This document shows positions 16,763 to 25,231 of a stretch of 64,000 bases of DNA, in pieces. Source of the DNA: Iodidimonas nitroreducens (GTDB lineage: Bacteria; Pseudomonadota; Alphaproteobacteria; Sphingomonadales; Rhodothalassiaceae); assembly GCA_000710935.1 (NCBI GenBank), contig BAYV01000008.1:38497-102496 (forward strand), read 5' to 3'. Numbering within the stretch: the first letter of the stretch is position 1; each line of letters starts with the position of its first letter. The position numbers and the translations under genes are program-made. The notes beneath the pieces are model-generated. The model was given only the letters and a program-made list of their open reading frames with translations, ran no database searches and was not told the origin of the DNA.

Positions 16763-17886
16763 TCGGCGGACCGGCGCAAAAATCGGCACGCGGCCCAAAA
16801 GCCGCCTTTGGCCGGGTAATCAGGCTGGGTTTTATCCCCCTTCTGGCTGCCCTCACCGCCGCCTGTATCCAAACGCCTGCACCCACAGCCCTGCCCCCTT
16901 CGCCCTTTTCCCCGATGCCCGAAGCCCACAGCAATAATGCCACAGCCGTGCTGATCCGCGATCAGGGCCCGGTTTTCTACAGCTTCATGGGGCTGAAATC
17001 CGGCAAAAGCCAAAGTGACATTTCCACCGCTGCCTTTGCCTATGATCTTACCACCGATCAGTGGCAGCGGATCAATCCCGTGCCGGTGCCCGAAGGCCGC
17101 CTGGCCTCGGTGGCGGTGCCCTTGAATGGCGCCATCTATCTCTTTGGCGGCTATCGGGTGCTGGCTGATGGCCATGAAATCTCAACCCCCCATGTTTTTC
17201 GTTACGAACCCGAAACGGGCACCTATCACCGGCTGGCTGATATTCCAAAGCCGGTGGATGATAGTGTCGCTTTCGGCTATGCGGATCGCTATATCTATCT
17301 GGTTTCCGGCTGGCATATGGATGGCAATGTGGCCACTGTGCAGGTTTTCGATAGCGTGGAAGGGGTGTGGTTCAATGCCACCGAATTTCCCGGCATCCCG
17401 GTTTTCGGCCATGCGGGCGGCATCGTATCTGATCGTTTCCTGATCATCGATGGGGTTGCGGTTTTAGGCGAACAGGATGGCAAACGGCAGTTCGGGCTGG
17501 TGAAACAGGCCTGGGTGGGGCACATCAATCCCGATGATCCATCGGATATTCAATGGCAAAAAGCCCCCGATCATGGGGGCGCACCCCTCTACCGCGCCGC
17601 TGCCACAGGATCGGAAGATCGCGGGATGGTTCTGTTCGCTGGCGGATCAGCCACCGCCTATAATTATAATGGCATTGGCTATGATGGCACCCCGGCGGCC
17701 CCATCGGCTCGGGTTTTTGGCTATGATCCCTTCAATGATCTGTGGATGGGCTTTGCCGATAAGCCGATCCCAAGCATGGATCACCGCGCTTTGCTGCCTG
17801 CAAATGGTGCGTTCTGGACCATCGGTGGCATGATTGCCGGGCAGAAGGTCAGCCCGCTTGTGGATCGGATCGACGCGATCGAATAA
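16717..17886 (+). CDS. Kelch-repeat lipoprotein
   Basis: This protein is 389 residues from an ATG at 16717 with AAAGGAAGAAG upstream, overlapping the ABC-F gene by 46 bp. It contains a hydrophobic segment and lipobox (LGFIPLLAALTAAC), a Pro-rich linker, and a beta-propeller with kelch-like blades (GAIYLFGGY, RYIYLVSGW, GMVLFAGG, FWTIGGM, each followed by aromatic residues). The roughly 34-residue Arg-rich leader before the signal is longer than normal. No ATG, GTG or TTG is available between the ABC-F stop and the signal, so either this start is right or a rare start codon is used. The function is unknown; it is probably anchored at the cell envelope. Confidence 0.7.
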   Translation: MAPSGNAARRNRRPLIGGPAQKSARGPKAAFGRVIRLGFIPLLAALTAACIQTPAPTALPPSPFSPMPEAHSNNATAVLIRDQGPVFYSFMGLKSGKSQSDISTAAFAYDLTTDQWQRINPVPVPEGRLASVAVPLNGAIYLFGGYRVLADGHEISTPHVFRYEPETGTYHRLADIPKPVDDSVAFGYADRYIYLVSGWHMDGNVATVQVFDSVEGVWFNATEFPGIPVFGHAGGIVSDRFLIIDGVAVLGEQDGKRQFGLVKQAWVGHINPDDPSDIQWQKAPDHGGAPLYRAAATGSEDRGMVLFAGGSATAYNYNGIGYDGTPAAPSARVFGYDPFNDLWMGFADKPIPSMDHRALLPANGAFWTIGGMIAGQKVSPLVDRIDAIE

Positions 17887-17910
17887 TCGCATCTTTCGCG
17901 CGGCGCATTT

Positions 17911-18690
17911 TTATGAGCGGCTATCCGGGCGCAGAAAGGTCCAATGATGGGGCTTGGATGCCTTGGGCGCGAAGCGATAACCATCAAGATCGAAATCCTT
18001 CAGATCCTCGGCCCGCTCGATTTTATTCACCGCAATATAGCGGGCCATCAGGCCCCGGGCTTTTTTGGCAAAAAAGCTGATCATCCTGAATTGGCCATCC
18101 CGATCTTCACGAAAATCAATCTGATAAACCGGCACCCCCAGCGCTTTGGGGTCCACCGCCTTGAAATATTCCTGGCTTGCCAGATTGATCAGGCAATCAT
18201 GGCCATCCTCTTGCAGATCCCGGGCGAGGGCTTTGGTGATCTTGTCGCCCCAAAATCCATAAAGATCGGCGGCTTTTGTGGTTTTGAACCGGGTGCCCAT
18301 TTCAAGACGATAGGGCTGCATCAGATCAAGGGGCCGCAAAAGCCCATAAAGCCCTGATAAAATGCGCAGATGCTTTTGGGCGTGGGCCAGCCCATCCGCA
18401 TCCAGATGATCGGCATCCAATCCCTGATACACATCGCCCTTGAAAGTGAAAATCGCCGGTTTGGCATTGGTGGGATCAAAGGGCGGGGAAAACGCCTTGA
18501 ACCCCTGATAGGTTTTTTCGGCCAAAGCATCGGACAAATGCATCAGCCCCTGCAAATGGGCCGCCCCCATGCGGGCCCCATCCTGCGCCAGCGCCGTGGC
18601 GTCTTCCAGAAAGCGCGGCTGGCTATAATCCGCACTGGGCGGTGCTGAGTCGGCATCGAGTTTTTTGGCAGGGGACAAAACAGCAAGCAT
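17911..18690 (-). CDS. yaaA: Peroxide stress protein YaaA
   Basis: This protein is 259 residues, the family's usual length. It has LSPAKKLD at the N-terminus, FTFKGDVYQGLDA, and the highly conserved LRILSGLYGLLRPLDLMQPYRLEMGT split by family numbering into two strands. In E. coli YaaA limits intracellular iron and DNA damage under H2O2; DNA-binding activity has been reported. It is convergent with the kelch gene and divergent from the PLP enzyme. Family assignment is firm; the role here is by homology. Confidence 0.92.
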   Translation of the reverse strand: MLAVLSPAKKLDADSAPPSADYSQPRFLEDATALAQDGARMGAAHLQGLMHLSDALAEKTYQGFKAFSPPFDPTNAKPAIFTFKGDVYQGLDADHLDADGLAHAQKHLRILSGLYGLLRPLDLMQPYRLEMGTRFKTTKAADLYGFWGDKITKALARDLQEDGHDCLINLASQEYFKAVDPKALGVPVYQIDFREDRDGQFRMISFFAKKARGLMARYIAVNKIERAEDLKDFDLDGYRFAPKASKPHHWTFLRPDSRS

Positions 18691-18864
18691 CTCAAATGGC
18701 CCTCATTATGAAGGATGGAAAAAGCGGATGGGTCTTTCATCGCAATATCTTGTCGTTCTTGTCAAAACGCATGGCAAGGCTTTTCATCTGGGGCTATGAC
18801 TAAAGCCTGTCAAGGAATGGCCATAATATGCAGCTTTTAAACCCCAAGCGATCAAGGATCAGAG

Positions 18865-20154
18865 ATGAGCGATAAAACCAAGAATTTCCGCCGTCGCACC
18901 ATTGGCAATCATGTGCTGAAGCCGGAAACACAGATGATGGGCTATGGTTTTGACCCCAGCCTTTCCGAAGGATCGCTCAAGCCACCGGTTTTCCTCACCT
19001 CGACCTTTGTTTTTGAATCTGCCGAACATGGCCGCGATTTTTTCGATGTGGTCAGCGGTCGCCGTGAAGCCCGACCCGATGAAGTTTCAGGGCTGATTTA
19101 TTCGCGCTTCAATAATCCCGATATGGAAGTGCTGGAAGATCGCCTTTCCCTTTGGGAAGATGCCGAAATGGCGATTGTCTATTCCTCGGGCATGGCCGCC
19201 ATTTATTCCGCCATCATGGCCCATTTGCAGCCCGGCGAAGTGCTGATCTATTCCCAGCCCATTTATGGCGGCACCGAAACGCTTTTGCTCAATCTGCTGC
19301 CCAAATGGGGCATCAAAACCGTTGGTTTCATTGCCAATGACAGCCACAAGGCCGTGGATGACGCCTTTGCCAAAGCCCAAAAGCTGGGCCCCATCGGCAT
19401 GGTTCTGGCTGAAACGCCGGCCAATCCCACCAATGGGCTGGTGGATATCCATTATCTGGCCGAAAAGGTGAAAGACGCCCGCAATACCGCCGGGGAACGC
19501 CCGCCCTTGGCGCTGGACAACACCTTTTTAGGCCCGGTTTGGCAAAAGCCCCTGTTGCACGGGGCCGATATCGTTCTCTATTCGATGACCAAATATATCG
19601 GTGGCCATTCCGATCTGGTGGCCGGTGCCGCCATGGGATCGAGCCGTTGGCTCAAGCCAATGAAAGCCCTGCGCGGGGCCATTGGCAATCAGATCGATCC
19701 CCATACCTGCTGGATGGTTCTGCGCAGCCTTGAAACGCTGAAAATCCGCATGGAAAAAGCCACCGAAAATGCCCGCATCGTTGCCGAATATCTTGATGGG
19801 CATGAAAAGGTTGAAAAAGTGCATTATCTGGGCTTTTTAAAGCCCGGCAGCCCGGCCCATGCGGTTTATGAAAAACAGTGCCTTGCGCCGGGGTCCACCT
19901 TTGCCTTCGATGTCAAGGGCGGCGAGGCGGAAGCTTTCCGCTTTCTCAATGCACTCACCGTTTTAAAGCTGGCTGTCAGCCTTGGTGGCACAGAAACCCT
20001 GATCAGCCACCCGGCCTCTACCACCCATTCCGGGGTGCCGAAAGATCTGCGCGATCTGGCCGGGATTTCCGGGGCTTTATGCCGGGTTTCGGTGGGTATT
20101 GAAGATGCCGATGATCTGATCGCCGATCTGAAACAGGCTTTGGAAAAAATCTGA
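18865..20154 (+). CDS. Cystathionine gamma-synthase family PLP enzyme
   Basis: This protein of 429 residues belongs to the Cys/Met-metabolism PLP-dependent family. The PLP lysine is K243 in YSMTKYIGGHSD, LDNTF carries the ring-nitrogen Asp, YSRFNNP supplies the phosphate-binding Tyr/Arg, and YGGTE contains the stacking Tyr. The C-terminal half has the SLGGTETLISHPASTTHSG substrate-binding motif. It belongs to a longer subgroup whose members are annotated variously as cystathionine gamma-synthase, gamma-lyase or methionine gamma-lyase; sequence alone does not decide the reaction. It is monocistronic. Confidence 0.88.
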   Translation: MSDKTKNFRRRTIGNHVLKPETQMMGYGFDPSLSEGSLKPPVFLTSTFVFESAEHGRDFFDVVSGRREARPDEVSGLIYSRFNNPDMEVLEDRLSLWEDAEMAIVYSSGMAAIYSAIMAHLQPGEVLIYSQPIYGGTETLLLNLLPKWGIKTVGFIANDSHKAVDDAFAKAQKLGPIGMVLAETPANPTNGLVDIHYLAEKVKDARNTAGERPPLALDNTFLGPVWQKPLLHGADIVLYSMTKYIGGHSDLVAGAAMGSSRWLKPMKALRGAIGNQIDPHTCWMVLRSLETLKIRMEKATENARIVAEYLDGHEKVEKVHYLGFLKPGSPAHAVYEKQCLAPGSTFAFDVKGGEAEAFRFLNALTVLKLAVSLGGTETLISHPASTTHSGVPKDLRDLAGISGALCRVSVGIEDADDLIADLKQALEKI

Positions 20155-20161
20155 TCGCGCA

Positions 20162-20215
20162 CCCCCGGATCGGCAGGATGGCGATCTCAACTTGTCATTC
20201 TGTCGCATCCGGGGA
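20162..20215. repeat. Long imperfect palindrome between convergent genes
   Basis: CCCCGGAT (20163-20170) and ATCCGGGG (20207-20214) are perfectly inverted. Between them an 11-bp inner stem pairs GGCAGGATGGC with GTCATTCTGTC (three G-T pairs), leaving an 11-nt loop. It sits between the convergent PLP enzyme and DUF885 genes. It could act as a bidirectional terminator without a T-tract or be a copy of a dispersed palindromic element; related cores occur near 54,160-54,200 and 25,228. Confidence 0.6.
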
Positions 20216-20223
20216 GCCTGTAG

Positions 20224-22047
20224 TCAGGGGGCGAGGGACGCCGCGATAAAGGCATCGATCTGTTGATCCAGAACCGGCAAAGGCAAAGAGCCATTCCCCA
20301 AAAGAGCATCATGGAACAGGCGCAGATCAAAACGATCCCCCAAAGCCTTTTCCGCCCGCGCCCGTAAATCCAGAATTTTCATCTCGCCCAGCTTATAGCC
20401 CAGCGCCTGCCCCGGCCATGAGATATAGCGATCCACTTCGGTTTCGATATTATGCTGAGACAGGGCGGAGTTTTCCTGAAAAAAGGCCACTGCCTGCGCC
20501 CGGCTCCAGCCCATGGCATGAAGGCCGGTATCCACCACCAGCCGCCCGGCACGCCAAATTTCATAGGTCAGGCGGCCAAAATGTTCATAGGGTGTTTGGT
20601 AGATGCCCATCTCCTGACCCAGCTTTTCGCTATAAAGCCCCCAACCCTCGCCAAAGGCCACCACATACATCGCCTTGCGAAACTCCGGCACATCCTGATT
20701 TTCCCGGGCGAGGGCCGTTTGCAGATGATGGCCGGGCACACCTTCATGCAGGGTCAAAGCGGGCAGATTATATAAGGGGCGCTTTCCCAGATCATAGGTA
20801 TTGACCATGAACAGCCCCCCGCGCACGCCATCCACCGGCCCCCAATAGCGGCCCGTGGTATAGTTGGGGGCAATCGCATCGGGCACCGCCCGCACCCCAT
20901 AAGGAATGCGCGGCAGGGTCTTGAAAAAGGCGGGCAGCTTTTCATCGATCTGTTTGGCGATCCAGGCGGCCCTGTTCAGCAATTCCTGAGATGTTTGGGC
21001 ATAAAATTGCGGATCAGTGCGCAGGAAAGCGAGAAAATCGGCAAAGCTGCCTTCAAAGCTCAGATCATCGATGATCACCTGCATCTCGGCGCGAATACGC
21101 GCCGCTTCATCCAAACCGATCTGATGAATTTCGGCTGCTGAAAGATCCAATGTGGTATAGGATCGGATGAGCATGGCATAATAATCTTCGCCATCGGGCA
21201 GGGCTGTGGCCCCCAATGTTTCGCGGGCGGCGGGGCTGTAATCTTCGACGAAAAAGCGATGCAGCGCCCCCAAGACGGGCAAAAGATCCTGCCTTAGAAT
21301 GGCCTCGGCCTCGGCCCGCAGCCTTTTCTGATCCGCCGCCGTGATGCTGCCGGGCATCTGCGCGAAGGGTTTGTAAAAGGCGCTGTCTTCGGGCTTTTCC
21401 ACTGCCAAAGCCGCAAAGCCGGGGGCAACATTGGGCAGAATGGCCCGGGGCATGGTAAAGCCATCCGCCATGCCCTGCCGCATATTGCCCATGCCTTGGG
21501 CGAAATAGGGGGCAAGCTTTGAAAGCCGCGCAAGATAGGCTTCATACTGCGCCAGAGTTTGAAACGGTATGGCTTCCACCGACATCACCGCCGCCGTATG
21601 AAAGCCGCTATCCGAGACAAAGGGAATCCGCCAGGGCCGATAGGCACCCCGATCAAGGCGCCCCCGCAGCAGATGCGCAAAAAGATCGGCATTAAGGCGA
21701 TCCTCGGCATCCAGATCGCTGCGTGCAATCTCATCAAGCCGTTCGAGAAACTGGCGATCCTCGGCCAAAGCCGCCATCTGCGCCGCTTCTGATAGATCGG
21801 GAACCTCTGAATCCGCAGCCCTCACCCCGCGCTGGCTGGCCATGAAAGGCTGCCTTTGTAGCCGTGCCTGCCATTCATCGGCAAAAAGCTGATGCAGGGC
21901 TGTGGCCGCCGCATCCGGTTTCATCGCAGGCGTGGAAGGCTGGTTCGGGGCGGCTTGCCCGGCCTTCGCAGGCCCGCCCCCCCAAGAAGACAAGCCAAAA
22001 GCGGCAAACATAAAAAGCACCGGGATCAAGGCTTTGAAGCGAGGCAT
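20224..22047 (-). CDS. DUF885 family secreted metallopeptidase-like protein
   Basis: This protein of 607 residues has an N-terminal signal peptide (MPRFKALIPVLFMFAAFGL) and the DUF885 zinc motif HEGVPGHHLQ (434-443). Downstream is GEGWGLYSE, where the Glu of GEGW is a likely further ligand. Characterised relatives are dipeptidases or carboxypeptidase-like enzymes of the gluzincin type. ATG 22047 fits the signal peptide; a GTG four codons upstream is the alternative. It is probably periplasmic and may be the last gene of the degQ-to-ATP12 run. Confidence 0.85.
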   Translation of the reverse strand: MPRFKALIPVLFMFAAFGLSSWGGGPAKAGQAAPNQPSTPAMKPDAAATALHQLFADEWQARLQRQPFMASQRGVRAADSEVPDLSEAAQMAALAEDRQFLERLDEIARSDLDAEDRLNADLFAHLLRGRLDRGAYRPWRIPFVSDSGFHTAAVMSVEAIPFQTLAQYEAYLARLSKLAPYFAQGMGNMRQGMADGFTMPRAILPNVAPGFAALAVEKPEDSAFYKPFAQMPGSITAADQKRLRAEAEAILRQDLLPVLGALHRFFVEDYSPAARETLGATALPDGEDYYAMLIRSYTTLDLSAAEIHQIGLDEAARIRAEMQVIIDDLSFEGSFADFLAFLRTDPQFYAQTSQELLNRAAWIAKQIDEKLPAFFKTLPRIPYGVRAVPDAIAPNYTTGRYWGPVDGVRGGLFMVNTYDLGKRPLYNLPALTLHEGVPGHHLQTALARENQDVPEFRKAMYVVAFGEGWGLYSEKLGQEMGIYQTPYEHFGRLTYEIWRAGRLVVDTGLHAMGWSRAQAVAFFQENSALSQHNIETEVDRYISWPGQALGYKLGEMKILDLRARAEKALGDRFDLRLFHDALLGNGSLPLPVLDQQIDAFIAASLAP

Positions 22048-22093
22048 AGACCATTCCACAGTTGATTTTCAAAAAATCAGCTTGGCATATCCT

Positions 22094-22792
22094 TCATAAA
22101 AGCGATAGCCAGCAATCCAGATCGTCAAATTCGCGGAGCAGACTTTGGCGCTTGGCCAGCGCCTCTGCATCCTCGCCCCAGCGGGCCATCTGATGATCTT
22201 CATCCACCATGGCCGCAGCCCAAAATCCATCGCGATCCAGCCGCCCACAAACATAGGCCAGCCCTAAAACCACCGATCCGCTCAGGGTGGTGGCGCTATG
22301 AAGGGCCATCAGCCGATGATCATCCAATCCGGCGATCAACGCCCGCAAGGCCCCCAGCGCCTGTTCATCCTGCGCCACCGGGCTGACCCCGCAGGTAACG
22401 GCCAGCGAGATATGATGGGTGCTTTCGAGCCAGGAAAGCGGCGGGTTCCAATGGTCTTTCTGGGCAGCCACCAAAGACTCCGGAGCCTCGGCGCGATAGC
22501 AGGTGAGATCGGTGGCACCAAAAGCGGCGATCTCATCGATCACCGATGGGCGGCGGCCCTTGACCCGATCAAGGCTGCTGTTCAAAAAACGGGTGATGGG
22601 CATCTGCGCGGGATCGATGCGATCCCCCACGCTTTGCCATTCCGCCACAATGGCATCGGCCATGGCGGCGGTGGGGGCGATCAGATCGGCTTTCAATGGG
22701 GTTTTGACCGGGCGACCATCAAGGGCGATACAAAAGCCCGATCCTGCGGCCACTTTATCCGCCTGCCGGTAAAAGCGCTTGATTGCCGCCAT
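22094..22792 (-). CDS. ATP12 family F1-ATPase assembly chaperone
   Basis: This 232-residue protein matches ATP12, with MAAIKRFYRQADK, FCIALDGRPVKTPLK and a conserved middle containing DLTCYRAEAPESLVAAQ and WNPPLSWL. Mitochondrial Atp12 chaperones the F1 alpha subunit, and alphaproteobacteria carry the bacterial homologue. Its presence is one of the class markers in this window. It lies five bases after the small membrane protein gene. Confidence 0.9.
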   Translation of the reverse strand: MAAIKRFYRQADKVAAGSGFCIALDGRPVKTPLKADLIAPTAAMADAIVAEWQSVGDRIDPAQMPITRFLNSSLDRVKGRRPSVIDEIAAFGATDLTCYRAEAPESLVAAQKDHWNPPLSWLESTHHISLAVTCGVSPVAQDEQALGALRALIAGLDDHRLMALHSATTLSGSVVLGLAYVCGRLDRDGFWAAAMVDEDHQMARWGEDAEALAKRQSLLREFDDLDCWLSLL

Positions 22793-22797
22793 CGGGT

Positions 22798-23202
22798 CTA
22801 TGATCCGTTTTTTTCAGGGTGCTGCCGATAGCGGCGACGCTGATGCCTTTGCTGCTTGCGCCTTGTGGCCTGCTTTTTTTCATCCATTCCGCTTTCCACA
22901 TGCACCCCAAACAGGCCCAGATGCCGGAAAGGCACCGCCCAGGCATCGCGCAGATATTGAAACCGCCGGGTGATCGCCGCCCCCAAACGGGCATTGGAAA
23001 AGCACATCACCATCAAAAGGGTTGCCGCCACCAGCAGCATCAGGATCAATGTCAGCACCGTAAAAAGGGCGGTGAGGATTTCATTCGATCCCACATAATC
23101 CATCTGATCCAGCACCACATAATCGAGCAGGGCAAAAAACAGAAACAACCCCGCAAGCTGGAGAAAATAAAATCGGCGCTTTGGTGGTTCCGGCGGTGTC
23201 AT
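22798..23202 (-). CDS. Small membrane protein of unknown function
   Basis: This protein is 134 residues with two hydrophobic segments (FYFLQLAGLFLFFALLDYVV and ILTALFTVLTLILMLLVAATLL). A strongly basic, Gln/Arg-rich tail follows (KKQATRRKQQRHQRRRYRQ). I do not recognise a family. It overlaps the HAD gene start by four bases and is followed closely by ATP12, so it is co-translated with them. Confidence 0.7.
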   Translation of the reverse strand: MTPPEPPKRRFYFLQLAGLFLFFALLDYVVLDQMDYVGSNEILTALFTVLTLILMLLVAATLLMVMCFSNARLGAAITRRFQYLRDAWAVPFRHLGLFGVHVESGMDEKKQATRRKQQRHQRRRYRQHPEKNGS

Positions 23203-23900
23203 GCTGTGGCCTTTGCCAATAAATTGCTGATATCATGGGGTAGTTCATCCCCATTGCGGCTGATGGCATGGGCCCCTGCGGCCAGCAGATCGGCGGTCGC
23301 ATGATAGCCCCATGAAACACCCAAGCCCCAGGCCCCTGCGGCCCGGGCCATCAGTATATCATAGCTTGTATCACCGATAAGGATGGTTTTTTCAGGGGCC
23401 ATACCAGCTTCATCCATCGCCGCCAGAAGCATCGAGGGATGCGGTTTCGAGGGATGGGTATCCGCCGTTTGCAGGCTGATGAAATAATCCGCCAGATTAT
23501 GGTGGGCGAGGATCGAATTGAGGCCCCGGATCGATTTTCCGGTGGCCACCGCCAATAAAACACCCTCATTCCGCAAATGATCGAGGGTGCTTTTGATGCC
23601 GGGATAAAGCGGTTCCTGCCGATGCCCATCTCTTGCCCGCAAATCCACAAAAGCCTGTTTATAGGCATCCGCCAAAAGCCCGGGCAAAGCCGGATCGGGA
23701 TCGCGATCGGCCGTGATTTTGGCACCGCCCTGCAAAAGAGCGGTCATCGCTTCGGGCAAGGACAAACCCACGATCTGGCGGATCTGCGCATCCGAAGGGG
23801 CGGCCCGATCATTGGCGGCAAAAGCCATCCGCATGGCGCTGATGATTACATGCTGGCTATCCACCAGCGTTCCATCACAATCAAAAACAGCAAGCATCAT
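23199..23900 (-). CDS. HAD-superfamily hydrolase (phosphoglycolate-phosphatase-like)
   Basis: This protein is 233 residues. HAD motif I is FDCDGTLVDSQ (nucleophile D7, acid D9), motif II is AVATGKS, motif III is the Lys in KPHPS, and motif IV is LIGDTSYDILMARAAG. A helical cap lies between motif I and II, so it is subfamily IA like Gph. The substrate is not predictable. In many alphaproteobacteria a HAD gene follows rluC at this locus; here rarA precedes it directly. Confidence 0.9.
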   Translation of the reverse strand: MMLAVFDCDGTLVDSQHVIISAMRMAFAANDRAAPSDAQIRQIVGLSLPEAMTALLQGGAKITADRDPDPALPGLLADAYKQAFVDLRARDGHRQEPLYPGIKSTLDHLRNEGVLLAVATGKSIRGLNSILAHHNLADYFISLQTADTHPSKPHPSMLLAAMDEAGMAPEKTILIGDTSYDILMARAAGAWGLGVSWGYHATADLLAAGAHAISRNGDELPHDISNLLAKATA

Positions 23901-23907
23901 TCACGCC

Positions 23908-25227
23908 TCATTCTTTATTCTTTTTCTGGGATCGCAGGCGGTCCCAATAGGCCAGCCTTTTGGCGATATCCCGCTCAAAGCCGCGCTCGGGCGGCTGGTA
24001 AAAACTTTGGCGCGGCAGATCATCGGGAAAACAATTCTGGCCGGAAAAGCCATCTTCATGATCATGATCATAAAGATAGCCCGCCCCATAGCCCAGATCC
24101 TTCATCATCTTGGTGGGGGCATTCATAAGATGCGCCGGGGGCATCAGCCCGCCATGATCGCGGGCCGCCTGCAGCGCCGCCTTCGAGGCTTTATAGGCGG
24201 CATTGGATTTTGGCGCGGTGGCCAGATAAAGCGCGGCTTCAAAAATCGCCAGTTCCCCTTCAGGGCTGCCCAGAAACTGATAGGCTTCTTTTGCCGCCAG
24301 GGCCTGCCTGAGCGCCTGCGGATCGGCCAGCCCCACATCCTCGCTGGCAAAGCGCACCAGTCTGCGCAGGATGAACAGGGGATTTTCCCCGGCGTCCAGT
24401 GCCCGGGCCAGCCAATAAAGGGCGGCATCCGCATCCGAACTGCGCAAGGATTTATGAAGGGCAGAGGCCAGATTATAATGCCCATCGCGATCTTTATCAT
24501 GGCTGGGGGCACGCTTTTGCAAAAGGCTTGTGAGCGCATCGCCGTCCAATGGCTGATCGCCCCCCAGATCATGAAGGACTTCCACCTGATTGAGCAGCAT
24601 CCGGCCATCGCCATCGGCCATGGCAATCAGCATATCGCGCGCGGCAGGCGTGAGCTGCAAAGGCTGGGGCAGATGGGCTTCGGCGCGGGCCAGCAGGGCC
24701 TGCAGGGCCACATCATCAAGGCGCTTTAGCTGCAAAACCTGCATCCGCGACAATAAAGCGCCATTGATTTCAAAGGACGGATTTTCCGTCGTCGCGCCGA
24801 TCAGGGTCAGGGTACCATCCTCGACATAAGGGAGGAAGCTATCCTGCTGAGACCGGTTGAAGCGATGAATTTCATCCACAAACAGCAAGGTGGCCTGTCC
24901 CATCTGGCGATGATGACGGGCCGCTTCAAAAATTTTCTTGAGATCGGCAACACCCGATAAAATCGCAGAAATCTGCACGAACCGAAGCGCACCCATCGCC
25001 GCCAAAAGCCGGGCGATGGTGGTCTTACCCGTCCCCGGCGGGCCCCACAGAATGACCGAGCTGATGGTTGATCTGGCGATCATCCGACCAAGGGGGGCAT
25101 CATCTGCCAAAAGATGATCCTGGCCTACCACGTCCCCTAACTGCTGCGGACGCAGGCGATCCGCCAAAGGTGCAGGTTTCGCGCCTGCCTCTGTCGCCGG
25201 ATCCGCTCTGGCAAAAAGATCACTCAC
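23908..25227 (-). CDS. rarA: Replication-associated recombination protein A (RarA/MgsA)
   Basis: This 439-residue AAA+ ATPase has Walker A GPPGTGKT (62-69), Walker B FVDEIHRF (118-121 DEIH), sensor 1 GATTENPSFE, and the MgsA C-terminal domain with NPLFILRRLVRFASEDVGLADP. By family it acts at stalled replication forks together with SSB and RecA. The start is a GTG at 25227, four bases past the protease stop, giving the standard MSDLFARADP N-terminus. The upstream continuation of the frame runs through the protease gene and is not coding. Confidence 0.9.
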   Translation of the reverse strand: MSDLFARADPATEAGAKPAPLADRLRPQQLGDVVGQDHLLADDAPLGRMIARSTISSVILWGPPGTGKTTIARLLAAMGALRFVQISAILSGVADLKKIFEAARHHRQMGQATLLFVDEIHRFNRSQQDSFLPYVEDGTLTLIGATTENPSFEINGALLSRMQVLQLKRLDDVALQALLARAEAHLPQPLQLTPAARDMLIAMADGDGRMLLNQVEVLHDLGGDQPLDGDALTSLLQKRAPSHDKDRDGHYNLASALHKSLRSSDADAALYWLARALDAGENPLFILRRLVRFASEDVGLADPQALRQALAAKEAYQFLGSPEGELAIFEAALYLATAPKSNAAYKASKAALQAARDHGGLMPPAHLMNAPTKMMKDLGYGAGYLYDHDHEDGFSGQNCFPDDLPRQSFYQPPERGFERDIAKRLAYWDRLRSQKKNKE

Positions 25228-25231
25228 CCTG

